From NCBI RefSeq assembly GCF_011065895.1, contig NZ_JAALCR010000012.1, positions 62,001 to 126,000 on the forward strand: a stretch of DNA of 64,000 bases, given 5' to 3'. A model generated the notes under the pieces. The model was not told the DNA's origin and did not search any database. It saw nothing but the letters and a program-made list of their open reading frames with translations. Source of the stretch: Paludisphaera rhizosphaerae. Its GTDB lineage: Bacteria; Planctomycetota; Planctomycetia; Isosphaerales; Isosphaeraceae. The translations under genes were made by a program, and so were the position numbers. Below are positions 53,160 to 61,900 of the stretch, piece after piece. Numbering within the stretch: position 1 is the stretch's first letter; every line of letters begins with the position of its first letter.

Positions 53160-53291
53160 GTCGAATCGCTCCCTGGGCTGTGTTTCCAACATCGAAACAC
53201 CCGGCACCGAAATGTTCAGGCCGGATTCGACCACCCATCATGGCGATTCACACCGCAGCACGCCAGGCATACGTAAATTCTGAATAGGTTT

Positions 53292-54653
53292 TCAGACATC
53301 AACTGTATTGCGGACGCCAGTGGAGTAAGTCAGACCGCCGCGCGGGAAAATTCGGACGCTCGGAGCGTCGCGGCGGGACTTCGGCAGGGCGCGATGCACG
53401 GCCCGCCAGAGGGCGTCCTGATCGGCGAAGATCCGGACGGGTCCCAGTCGGCCGCCGATCCGCTCGTACAGCGGCGGGGCGTAGACCATGACCGTGCGGT
53501 CGACGACTAGTTCGCGGGCCCAGCGGAGCATGAACGCGGCCGAGGACTCGCGGGCCATGAGCACCCGTTCGATCGCCGGGACCAGACGACGGATCGCCCA
53601 GCCGCCGGGGGCTCCCGAACCGGCGATCAGCCGCATCGCGGTCCTCGGCATCGAGCGATCGATCTCCGCCGGGTCGGTCCAGAAGAGGCCGACCGTCACC
53701 CCGCCGGGGACGCTCGCGGCGCGGTGGTGCAAGAGCGCCTTGAAGCTCTGCATCGGGTCGCCCGGCCAGGGGTTGTTGCCCACGACGACCACGTCGGCCG
53801 GCGGTGCATGGGGGGCCTGGAACCGTTCGCGGGCCTCCGCTGCTAGGGCGTCCTGCACCGATTCGGGCCGTCCCGCGCAGGCTCGGAAGATCATCCCCGG
53901 CGCTCCGATCAGGTGGCTGATCGAGAAGCAGGGCCCCAGCAACTGCGCGGCCTCGTTCACGGCCTGGCGCATGGGGTTCTCGGTCGAAGGGCTCCCCAGC
54001 AGCCGGCCGGCGTCGGAATCGCGGCCGATTCCTTGGCGATGGAGCGCGCCGAGGGTCTCCCGGTGGCTCGTCCCTGGAAAAATCAGCTTGTACCCGCCGC
54101 CGAAGCCCGCCTGCAGGTGCGGCAGGACCGACCCGATCAGGACCCGCAGATCCGCCTGCGCCACCGGCCTGAAGACCCGAACGGGGATCCCTCGCGCGGT
54201 CGTCCCCAGGTCTTCATAGGCGGACAGGTCGTCGACCGGCGGGCTGTGGCAGGCGTAAGTCTCGGCCGGGCCGTCGCCCAGCCGCCGGCGCATGGCCTGA
54301 TCGTCGACGGCGTGGTGCCGGCCGACGCCCACGCTGATCGACACGTCCTCAGCCTTCACCCCGGCCCCGTGGAGGCGAGCCAGGACGATCGGAAGGGCCT
54401 CGCGGACGGGCGTCCAGCGCGACGGATCGTCCACGACGATCGCCACCTTCGACCCCGGTCCGACCCGATCCTCCAGCCTCGGCCCATCGAGCGGGGCGTC
54501 TAGCGCCTCGGACAAGGCGACGGAATAGTCGCTGATCGCCGCTCGGAGATCGGGCTCGAAGACGGCCTCACGGCCGATGCGCCAGTCGGGCGGCAGCTCC
54601 AGGCTCAGGGATCCATCCTCGCCCCAGGGGACCGCGATCCGCTCCGTCGTCAT
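53292..54653 (-). CDS. LarA-like (DUF2088) nickel-pincer racemase/epimerase family protein, 453 aa
   Basis: The LarA family uses a nickel-pincer nucleotide to racemise or epimerise 2-hydroxy acids. Catalytic positions are conserved: a His pair H113/H114 (VGVGRHHAVDD), H179 and K189 in PHLQAGFGGGYKLIFPG, and H205, with the same H-10-K-16-H spacing as Lactobacillus plantarum LarA (from memory). D75-D-P-S in the N-terminal half fits the family. No signal peptide is present. The cofactor genes larB, larC and larE are not in the window. The substrate is unknown; lactate is only one option. Confidence 0.87.
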   Translation of the reverse strand: MTTERIAVPWGEDGSLSLELPPDWRIGREAVFEPDLRAAISDYSVALSEALDAPLDGPRLEDRVGPGSKVAIVVDDPSRWTPVREALPIVLARLHGAGVKAEDVSISVGVGRHHAVDDQAMRRRLGDGPAETYACHSPPVDDLSAYEDLGTTARGIPVRVFRPVAQADLRVLIGSVLPHLQAGFGGGYKLIFPGTSHRETLGALHRQGIGRDSDAGRLLGSPSTENPMRQAVNEAAQLLGPCFSISHLIGAPGMIFRACAGRPESVQDALAAEARERFQAPHAPPADVVVVGNNPWPGDPMQSFKALLHHRAASVPGGVTVGLFWTDPAEIDRSMPRTAMRLIAGSGAPGGWAIRRLVPAIERVLMARESSAAFMLRWARELVVDRTVMVYAPPLYERIGGRLGPVRIFADQDALWRAVHRALPKSRRDAPSVRIFPRGGLTYSTGVRNTVDV

Positions 54654-54958
54654 CCGTTCATCGCCCCCGCTGCTCGCCGACCTCGTCCAGCCCGCCAGGG
54701 TACGCCATCGCGGGCGATTTCCGCAACCTCCGCCGGCTCGCGATCACCTCGGTTCAACTTGGAGAGCCTCGCGTGTATGATGGAGGGGCGGACGACGTCC
54801 TAGCACGACGTCCCCCGGGGTTCAGGCCCCACCCGCCCCATGCCCTCATGCGAGGTGCCGACGATTCCGCTATCTATGAGAAGTCGCGAAGGCCGAACGC
54901 TGCGACGGGACGTTCGCCGGTCGGTTTCGACTAAGAAAATCGTGGAAGAGATCGGAAA
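54654..54958. other. 305-base divergent region
   Basis: It separates the minus-strand LarA-like gene from the plus-strand coiled-coil gene. GACGACGT/ACGACGTC short repeats occur near 54795-54820. No gene, clear promoter or terminator was recognised. Confidence 0.35.
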
Positions 54959-55831
54959 ATGACTCCATCGCTTGCACAATTGGCCGAGTTAGTCCGTCAG
55001 GCTGAAGCGAAGACCCGCGCCCGGAAGATCGAGGCGGAGACCCGGCAGGCGGCCGAGCACTTTCGCGAGGCCGAGGCGCGGTCGCGTCAGGCGTTGGAGC
55101 GAATGCGAAACGCCCGACCGGCCTCGAGTCGGGCGTTGGAGCAGGCCGACTCCGACGAGCAGTTGTTGAAGGATTTGGTCCGCAAGCTGGCCCAGTTCAA
55201 GTCGTCGCTGTCCTCCGACGCCGACGCCGAGCAACTCATCGCCACCTCACAGGCCGAGATCGAGCGCATCCGCAAGGAGGCGAGGACCGAGCTAGAGGCG
55301 GCGACCCGCGAGCTGGAGGAGTGCCGCCGCGAGCTTCGCACGGCCGTCGACGCCTATCGGCAGCTTCGCCGCGAACTGGAGCGGCTCCAGCCCGAATTGG
55401 TGGAGGCGTTCGCCGCCGAGGACCGCCTCCTCTGGGACGCCGAGAGCCATTTCCCCGGCGGCCAGCTCCAGCTTCTGGCCCACGAGGTCGAGGCCGGCCT
55501 GAACGCTTACCCCCACCTGGCGAAACTGGAGCAGTACGCCCGGTTGAAGGTCTGGATCGGTCGGTTCCGCTACCACCAGGCCGGGCCCGATCGCGAGTCC
55601 GAAAACGCCGAGGAGATCCAGACCCTCGCCCACAAGGTCTTCCACCAGCTCAAGTGGCTCTCCCGCCAGTATGAGCCCGGCTACATCGAAGCCTTCCGTC
55701 AGGACTTCTCCACCGACTGGGCCGCCTACGTCGCCGAGGCGCAGGACCAGCTCGTCCACGCCATGGAAACCCAACGCCTCGCCCGCGCCCGCCGCGAGGA
55801 CGAGGCGGAGGAGGCCGCCGCGGAGGCCTGA
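54959..55831 (+). CDS. Cytoplasmic coiled-coil protein, 290 aa
   Basis: No family was recognised. Residues 1-150 are almost wholly charged helix with heptad patterns (LAELVRQAEAKTRARKIEAE and later ELEAATRELEECRRELRTAV). Residues 155-260 form a second helical part with conserved-looking aromatics (LLWDAESHFPGGQ, IGRFRYHQAG, LKWLSRQYEPGYIEAF). The tail is Glu/Ala-rich. There is no signal peptide or membrane segment. The composition suggests a structural or scaffold protein. Confidence 0.65.
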   Translation: MTPSLAQLAELVRQAEAKTRARKIEAETRQAAEHFREAEARSRQALERMRNARPASSRALEQADSDEQLLKDLVRKLAQFKSSLSSDADAEQLIATSQAEIERIRKEARTELEAATRELEECRRELRTAVDAYRQLRRELERLQPELVEAFAAEDRLLWDAESHFPGGQLQLLAHEVEAGLNAYPHLAKLEQYARLKVWIGRFRYHQAGPDRESENAEEIQTLAHKVFHQLKWLSRQYEPGYIEAFRQDFSTDWAAYVAEAQDQLVHAMETQRLARARREDEAEEAAAEA

Positions 55832-55895
55832 TCCGAGGTTTCGAGTCCTGGGCGGCCCGCGGTCGAGTTGGGCCGCCCAGTTCCTCGCGTCACGC

Positions 55896-57116
55896 TCAGA
55901 TGATGGTTTCGGTCGCCGGGTCCCAGTGGACCGTCGTGCCGCGGCGGTAGGCTTCGACGGCCATCCGGCAGGCGACGGCGGTGCGGAAGCCCAGCTCGAA
56001 CGGGGACGTCGGCTCGCTGCGGGTGCGGACGCAGTCGAAGAAATTCCGCATGTGGACGTCGGTCGGGTTGTGGACCTTGCCGGCGAGGGCCGTCTCGTCG
56101 AGCTTCCCCTTGGCGGGGACGACGGTCATGTTGTCGGCCAGGGTGTGGACGAGGGTCCCCTTGCTGCCGAAGAGCGTGTTACGGCCTTCGCCGTAGAAGC
56201 CGTTGTTGAACATCGACGTGAAGGAGAAGAGCAGATTCTCCGGATGCTTCATCGTCACCGTGAAGGCGTCCGGCGGGCTCATCTTCGGCGACTGATAGTT
56301 GCCGCCCAGCGAGGTCACGCTCTGCGGGATCGACAGATCCAGCGAGGCGAACCAGAAGGCGGCGATGTGCACCATGTTCTCGAACACGTTGCCGCCGGAG
56401 TAATCCCAGTAGAACCGCCAGTTGAAGTAGCGGTCGGCGTCGAAGGGAACGCGCTTGGCGTCGCCCTGGAAGGCCTCCCAGTCGACCTGGGAACGGTCGA
56501 AGCCCGTGGGGATCTCCCGCGTCCAGCCGCCGTAGGGGGTCTGGCGGAAGTGGTGGGTCTCCAGCATGGAGATCGTCCCCAACTCGCCCGACTTCACGTG
56601 CTCGCGAACTTTCTGCACGCCGCCGCTGGAGTTCCACTGGAGCCCCACCTGCACGACCCGCCCGGAGCCGTCCAAAGCGTTGCGCATCCGGCGGGCGTGG
56701 TCGGCGTCGAACGCCATCGTCTTTTCTTGATAGACGTCCTTGCCGGCGGCGATCGCATCAACGAAATGTCGCGCGTGCAAGTGCTGCGGCGTGGCGATCA
56801 GAACGGCGTCGATCGACGGGTCTTCCAGCAGCTTGCGGTAGTCCTGGTAGGTTTTCGCCCCCGGGGCGATCTTCTGGGCGTCGGGGAAGCGGCCGGAGTA
56901 GACGTCGGCCAGGGCGACGCACTCGACGTTCGGGCTGTCGACGGCCGGCTTGAGGATCTCCTTGCCGCGTGACCCGGCGCCGATCAGGCCGAACCGAATC
57001 CGGTCGTTCGCACCGATGATCCGCCCTTTGCCCGCAGCGCCCACGGCCGCACTCGCGCCGCCGGCCAGCGCCGCCCCCGCCATCACCGTTCCCAGGAATC
57101 CTCGACGACTCGACAT
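55896..57116 (-). CDS. Gfo/Idh/MocA-family oxidoreductase with Tat signal, 406 aa
   Basis: ATG 57116 has GGAG seven bases upstream, giving MSSRRGFLGTVMAGAALAGG, a Tat signal. The dinucleotide domain reads FGLIGAGSRGKEIL; the substrate domain has EKTMAF at the EKP position and NVFENMVHIAAFW. Exported members of this family in planctomycetes are thought to act on sugars with tightly bound NAD(P). Other starts at 57122 and 57131 were set aside since the ribosome binding site is then too close or absent. Confidence 0.9.
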   Translation of the reverse strand: MSSRRGFLGTVMAGAALAGGASAAVGAAGKGRIIGANDRIRFGLIGAGSRGKEILKPAVDSPNVECVALADVYSGRFPDAQKIAPGAKTYQDYRKLLEDPSIDAVLIATPQHLHARHFVDAIAAGKDVYQEKTMAFDADHARRMRNALDGSGRVVQVGLQWNSSGGVQKVREHVKSGELGTISMLETHHFRQTPYGGWTREIPTGFDRSQVDWEAFQGDAKRVPFDADRYFNWRFYWDYSGGNVFENMVHIAAFWFASLDLSIPQSVTSLGGNYQSPKMSPPDAFTVTMKHPENLLFSFTSMFNNGFYGEGRNTLFGSKGTLVHTLADNMTVVPAKGKLDETALAGKVHNPTDVHMRNFFDCVRTRSEPTSPFELGFRTAVACRMAVEAYRRGTTVHWDPATETII

Positions 57117-57325
57117 GGGCATGCTCCGCAAATCAGTTTGTACAGTGGAAGGAGTGCAGGAGGGAGATCCGTCCGGCGTCCATCATAGCCTTCCGAGGGG
57201 CGTCTTCGGCCCTCATTCGTTCCGACTTGAGGATTTTTCCAGATCGGCGCTGACGAATCGGGAGAAGACGTTAGGATGCCGCCGATGGATTCTGCCGACG
57301 TCGTTTTACCAGGGAGGGTGAAACC

Positions 57326-57595
57326 ATGAAGCGGCCTTTCGCCTTGGGCGATCTCGTGGCCTTTCAGACCACCACCGGACGCGCCTCGCAGGGGATCGTG
57401 ATCCACAAGATCATGGAAAAGCGTCAGCCGACGATCTTCCTGATCGAATGCGAGGACCGTCGCCGGGCCTTCCGGTTCGAGACCGAGTTGAACCTCGTCG
57501 CCGCCGCCGAGTCGGACGACGCCTCGGTCCACCTGTCACGCTTCGAATCACCGCTCGCTTCCCCCGCCTTCGCCACAGTGGGCGCGGACGACTGA
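57326..57595 (+). CDS. Small hypothetical protein, 89 aa
   Basis: GGGAGG lies nine bases before the ATG. The product (KRPFALGDLVAFQTTTGRAS, then GIVIHKIMEKRQPTIFLIEC) looks like a small beta barrel of SH3/Tudor type, with an acidic, Ser-rich tail. No signal peptide is present. It stands just upstream of the toxin-antitoxin pair, 53 bases from the antitoxin, on the same strand. Confidence 0.6.
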   Translation: MKRPFALGDLVAFQTTTGRASQGIVIHKIMEKRQPTIFLIECEDRRRAFRFETELNLVAAAESDDASVHLSRFESPLASPAFATVGADD

Positions 57596-57648
57596 GCGAA
57601 GCCTGTACGGTATAATGATCGCGGGAGCCTGACGAGGAGCCGCCTATC

Positions 57649-57906
57649 ATGCCCGTCGATCGAATTAACGACCTACGCGCCTTCCGTGACTTCGCCGACG
57701 CTCGGCTTTCCGGCGAAGGCGTTGAGCCGACTCTTCAAGAAGCCCTCGTCCTGTGGGAGGTCGAGAACACCAGGGGCGACCGGGCCGAGACCGTTCAAGC
57801 GATCCGCGAGGCGCTCGACGACATGCGGGCAGGCGACGTTGGAACGCCGTGGAAGCAGGCCGTCGCCGAGTTGCGTACGAAGCACGGCCTACCCGCATCG
57901 TCATGA
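57649..57906 (+). CDS. Probable antitoxin of a type II system, 85 aa
   Basis: A small acidic helical protein: PTLQEALVLWEVENTRGD, then VQAIREALDDMRAGDVGTPW, the arrangement of antitoxins partnered with ParE/RelE toxins. GAGGAG precedes the ATG. Its stop overlaps the toxin start by four bases (ATGA). The DNA-binding type is not clear from sequence. Confidence 0.8.
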   Translation: MPVDRINDLRAFRDFADARLSGEGVEPTLQEALVLWEVENTRGDRAETVQAIREALDDMRAGDVGTPWKQAVAELRTKHGLPASS

Positions 57907-58229
57907 CCTATCAAGTCCGTATTCTCGCGAAAGCATGGGAGGATCTCGACGAGATCCTTGCCTATATCGCCGAGCGATCGCCGGGCGGAGCCGCTCGGCT
58001 GCTCGATGAATTCGATAAGACGATGAGCAGGCTTGAGGTCAACCCGTTCATCGCCCCACTCGCTCTCGAGGCGGAGGATGTGGGTGAAGAGATTCGGCAG
58101 GCTCTATTCCGCACTCGTGCAGGCCGAAATTATCGAGCCCTCTTCCTCATCATCGGCGACGAGGTTCGCGTTCTTCGGGTTCGCGGCTCAGGCCAGGCTC
58201 CAATCGCCTCGGACGACCTGACGTCTTGA
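57903..58229 (+). CDS. RelE/ParE-family toxin, 108 aa
   Basis: It has the fold signature MTYQVRILAKAWEDLDEILAYIAERSP (first strand and helices), basic residues in ALFRTRAGRNYRALFLIIGDEVRVLRVRG, and a C-terminal strand, as in ParE/RelE toxins that attack gyrase or mRNA. The length is close to the family mean. The ATGA overlap shows translation coupled to the antitoxin. Which target it uses cannot be told; the GQAP tail is more ParE-like. Confidence 0.88.
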   Translation: MTYQVRILAKAWEDLDEILAYIAERSPGGAARLLDEFDKTMSRLEVNPFIAPLALEAEDVGEEIRQALFRTRAGRNYRALFLIIGDEVRVLRVRGSGQAPIASDDLTS

Positions 58230-58330
58230 GTCCATCCTTGTTCCTCGCTCGCCCCAATCCACTCGACCGGCTAAAATAGAGAAGGCGACGCGTCGGGCTC
58301 TCTCGCCGACCGCGCGGACGGCCTGATCCC

Positions 58331-58936
58331 ATGAACGATCCGACGACGGCGCATTCATCCGTGATGGACCCAGCGATACCCCCCGAGCCCGATTGGCCGT
58401 CTGCTTCGGCCCGTCTGGTGCAGGCCTGCGAGACCGCGATCGACCGGTTCGCCCGTGAGCGTCCCGAGGACAGTTGCGCGTTCCTGGCTTTCGCGGTCGG
58501 CGAGTGCTTCGGCGACGTCGTCATCGCGTTCGACACGCCGGAGAACGCGCTGCGGCGGGCGAAGCGGCACGAGGCGCTGGTGGTCCGCCGTCGGACGATG
58601 GCCCTGAGCACCGAATACGGCTGGCGGAATGCGGCCTACCACCTCAACCGCTCGCCGATCCGCCCTCAGTCCCCATCCACGGCCGAATTCGCCCACTCGG
58701 AATTCGCCCGAATCCACTTCCCGGACTGGGAGCCCTTTTTCCTCGACCGCAAGAACCCGGGCGGTGCCGACCCCACCGGCAAGATCGCCGTCCTCCTTCA
58801 GAATGTGGCCAACGCCGTCGTGGAGCGAGGCCGGCTCGCCAAGCTGAACCTGGCCTCCCCCTGCTACATCGGCGCGGAGTTCGCCCGCGAGGACATCGGC
58901 CTGGTCGTTTTGCGGGCGGTCAACTGGCCCTCCTGA
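58331..58936 (+). CDS. Hypothetical protein, possibly DUF4303-like, 201 aa
   Basis: No firm family. The layout, a helix with RPEDSCAFLAFAVGECFGDVVIAFDTPENAL, then aromatic STEYGWRNAAYHLN, then a helix with LLQNVANAVVERGRL, faintly resembles DUF4303/SMI1-type immunity proteins. There is no signal peptide. The start has only weak purines; ATG 58364 is an alternative. It converges with the large protease gene, 25 bases between stops. The DUF4303 link is tentative. Confidence 0.5.
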   Translation: MNDPTTAHSSVMDPAIPPEPDWPSASARLVQACETAIDRFARERPEDSCAFLAFAVGECFGDVVIAFDTPENALRRAKRHEALVVRRRTMALSTEYGWRNAAYHLNRSPIRPQSPSTAEFAHSEFARIHFPDWEPFFLDRKNPGGADPTGKIAVLLQNVANAVVERGRLAKLNLASPCYIGAEFAREDIGLVVLRAVNWPS

Positions 58937-58961
58937 AAAGGGCCGTCGATCGAAGGGCGGA

Positions 58962-61900
58962 TCAGTTCTTCTTCTGGCTCAGGGCCTGAAGCTCCGCCAG
59001 CAGCCTCTTGCCGATGGGGCTGCCCCAGCCGGTGGTCATGTCCCAACCTTCGTGGGCGCTGTAGCCCAGGTAGGTGGGAATCTGATTCCCTTCCAGGTCG
59101 ATGTGGCTGGAGGTGTTGTCCCCCTCGGTCACGTCGTGGGTGGAGCCCGTTCCGACGAGCGGCCCGTACAACAGTGTGTTGTAAAAGCCCACGTTCTTGC
59201 CCAGGAGTTGGTTGATCCGGGCGGCGAGCGCGGCCCATGCCGGGGCCCCGGCGCTGGTTCCGCCGTCGTGCAGGAACTTGCCGCGGGCCCGGATCAGGAT
59301 GCCCGTCTTGGGGTCGGCGATCGAGGCGACGTCCGGGCCGCCGCGGCCGGTGGAGTGTCCCGGGTCGACCGAGGTCGGGTCCAGGCCCTGATTGACGCCT
59401 TTCTGGTAGTCGGGCATGTCGAAGTGCTGGCTGACTCCGCCTCCGGTGGCGTCCTTCTTGCCGATCAGGTAGCCGTTCTCGATCGTGAAGTTATTCCAGA
59501 CGACCTCCTCGTCGATGTCTGCCCCGCGCGCCAGGGAGGTCCCGCCGACCGACGTGACCCACGGGCTGCTCGAGGGGAACTCCTGGTGCGCCAGGCCGTC
59601 GGCGATGCCCCGCGACGAGCCCCAGTCGCCGGCCGAGGTGAAGACCGAGACCCCCATCACGGCCGCCTCCAGGAAGGCCTCCGAGGCGACGTCCAGGTAC
59701 ATCGACGACAGGTACGGCTCGGCGATCGAGGTGCTGATCGAGAGGACGTCGAGGTTTCGGGTCGGGTCGTGGATGGCTTTCTGGATCGACTGGAAGAAGT
59801 CGCCGGAGCCGCCGACGCCGAAGTACACGACGAGCGTCGCGTCGTTCGCCAGTGCGCCGATCGTCTCCACGTCCAGGTACATCTCGTCGTCGGTCGCGGC
59901 CTTCCCCTGACCGACGACCTCGATCGTCGGCGTGGCGAGGCCCAGGTGGTCGAAATACTCCTTGAAGTCCTTCCGCGCCGAGGCGTCGAGCAGGCCGTCG
60001 CTCTCGATGATCCCGATCGTCTGGCCCAGGCCGGTGGCATCGGGGAACTTGTAGCGCTCGGCCAGCTGCGCGGGCGTGTAGCCCTCACTCTTCGACTCGT
60101 CGTCGGCTGGCTGGTCGTTGGACTCGACGCCGGAGCCCCCCGAGCCCGAGCCGCTCGGGTCGATGCTGAAGACGCCCTGGATGACGCCGTGGAGCGCGGC
60201 GGGGACGCCGATCTCCCCCTTGTAAACCCAGGGGCCGTTGACGTCGCCGTCGCTCTTGTAGAGGATCGTGCCGAAGGCGTCCTCCAGGTCGGAGGCCTTG
60301 CCGGAGATCGTGATCATTCGCGTGCCGACGTCCGTCGAGTCGACCTTGAGGCCCTGGCCCTGGGCCCACCTCGTGACGGCGGCGACGTCGGTCGGGTCGG
60401 CCCCGTAGCGGGCGGCGAACTGCTCGCGGGTGAGGTAGGTCCTCTGGTCGAGCGGGGCCTCGGCCAGCGACTCGAGGGAGGGGAGGCTCGCCGAGTCGGG
60501 TCGGGGACGGACGACGATCAGGGCGGTCGCGACGTCGTCGGCCTTGAGCGGCTTCAGGTCGGCGTCGGCCGAGACCGTGGGCAGGGCGCTGCCGGCGATG
60601 GGCTGGATGGCGGTTGAGTCCGCATTGATGAGCCGCAGCACGTGGCCCACATGATTGTAGTACCAGTCGTTCGCCGACCCCGGCGCGCCGAAGGGACGGA
60701 TCTGGACGCCTTCGGGGATGACGCGGTTGTTGGAGTCGATGTGGTTCGGGGTGATCCCCGTGGAGTCGATGATGAGGTGTTGGTCGACGCCGTTGGAATC
60801 CTTGCCGTAGTCTCCCAGCCAGGTGATCGCGTGGGTCGGCTTCTCGCCGTCGCCGTTGATGATCAGGATGTCGCCGGGCTCGAGCTGCGAGACCAGGTCC
60901 TCGTAGCTCGACCAGTGCTCGATCGTCTGGACCGAGACGCGGTCGGCCAGCGAGGCGGGGATCGTCACGCCGTCGAGGTCCGAGGCGCTCACGGCGCCCT
61001 GGGCGTCGGTGGCGGCGGGGATGGTCACGCCCAGGGCGTCGGCGTAGGCCCAGGCGGTGAAGTTGGTGCAGTCGACCCCCTGGCTCTGATAGGGGGCCGT
61101 CGTCTGGGCGTTCCACCGCGAGCCCTGGTCGGGGAGCCAGGTCGGATCGTGGTGGTGCTGGTAGTCGACGCCGATCGCGCTCATGTACGCGGCGATCACG
61201 CGCTCGCGGAGCCAGTCGTTGGAGGAGTCCTTGGGGACGTCCGGGGCCTTGTTAGGATTCACGTCCGGCCCCCAGCCGTCGCCCGAGGGGGCGCTGACGG
61301 TGCGGTCCCAGAGCCCCTTGTCGAAGCCCGCCGGTGCGGACGAGAGGTCGATGGAATAGGGCGACGTGTACTTGATCGACGGATAGGCGACGAGGCCCAC
61401 CTCGGCCGCTGCGCCGCCGGCCCCGGTGGCGGCGTCCTTCTTACCCTGGAGCGGGTGGAACGCGGCCTTGTCCGAATCGGTCAGCGGTTCGACCTTCGTA
61501 TCGGCCTTGCTGGGGAGCATGTCCGCGCCGAAGCCCTGAATGACGAGCTTGTCCGACGCGGCCGTCGAGGCGAAGAAGATGGTGGGCGTGACCGGGCCTT
61601 CGCTGTAGGGGAAGGTGCCGTCGAGCCCCGTCAGCGTGCTCCGCTGGTAGACGAAGCCCGCGCCCATCGGCACGAGGTCTCCGCCGCCGGGGGAGACGGC
61701 CGGCGTGAACTTCTTCTCGTGCGGGTCGCCCCAGACGACGATCGACCCCTTGGACGTGTTACTGTTCCTCTCGCGTCCGGTCTCCACGATCGCCCCGGGG
61801 GCGTTCTCGGACGAGACGACCGTGATCCGCGCCGTTCCGGAACGGACCTTGAGCGGGTGGACGGTCCAGGTCCACTGATCGACCGTCGGGTCGTAGACGG

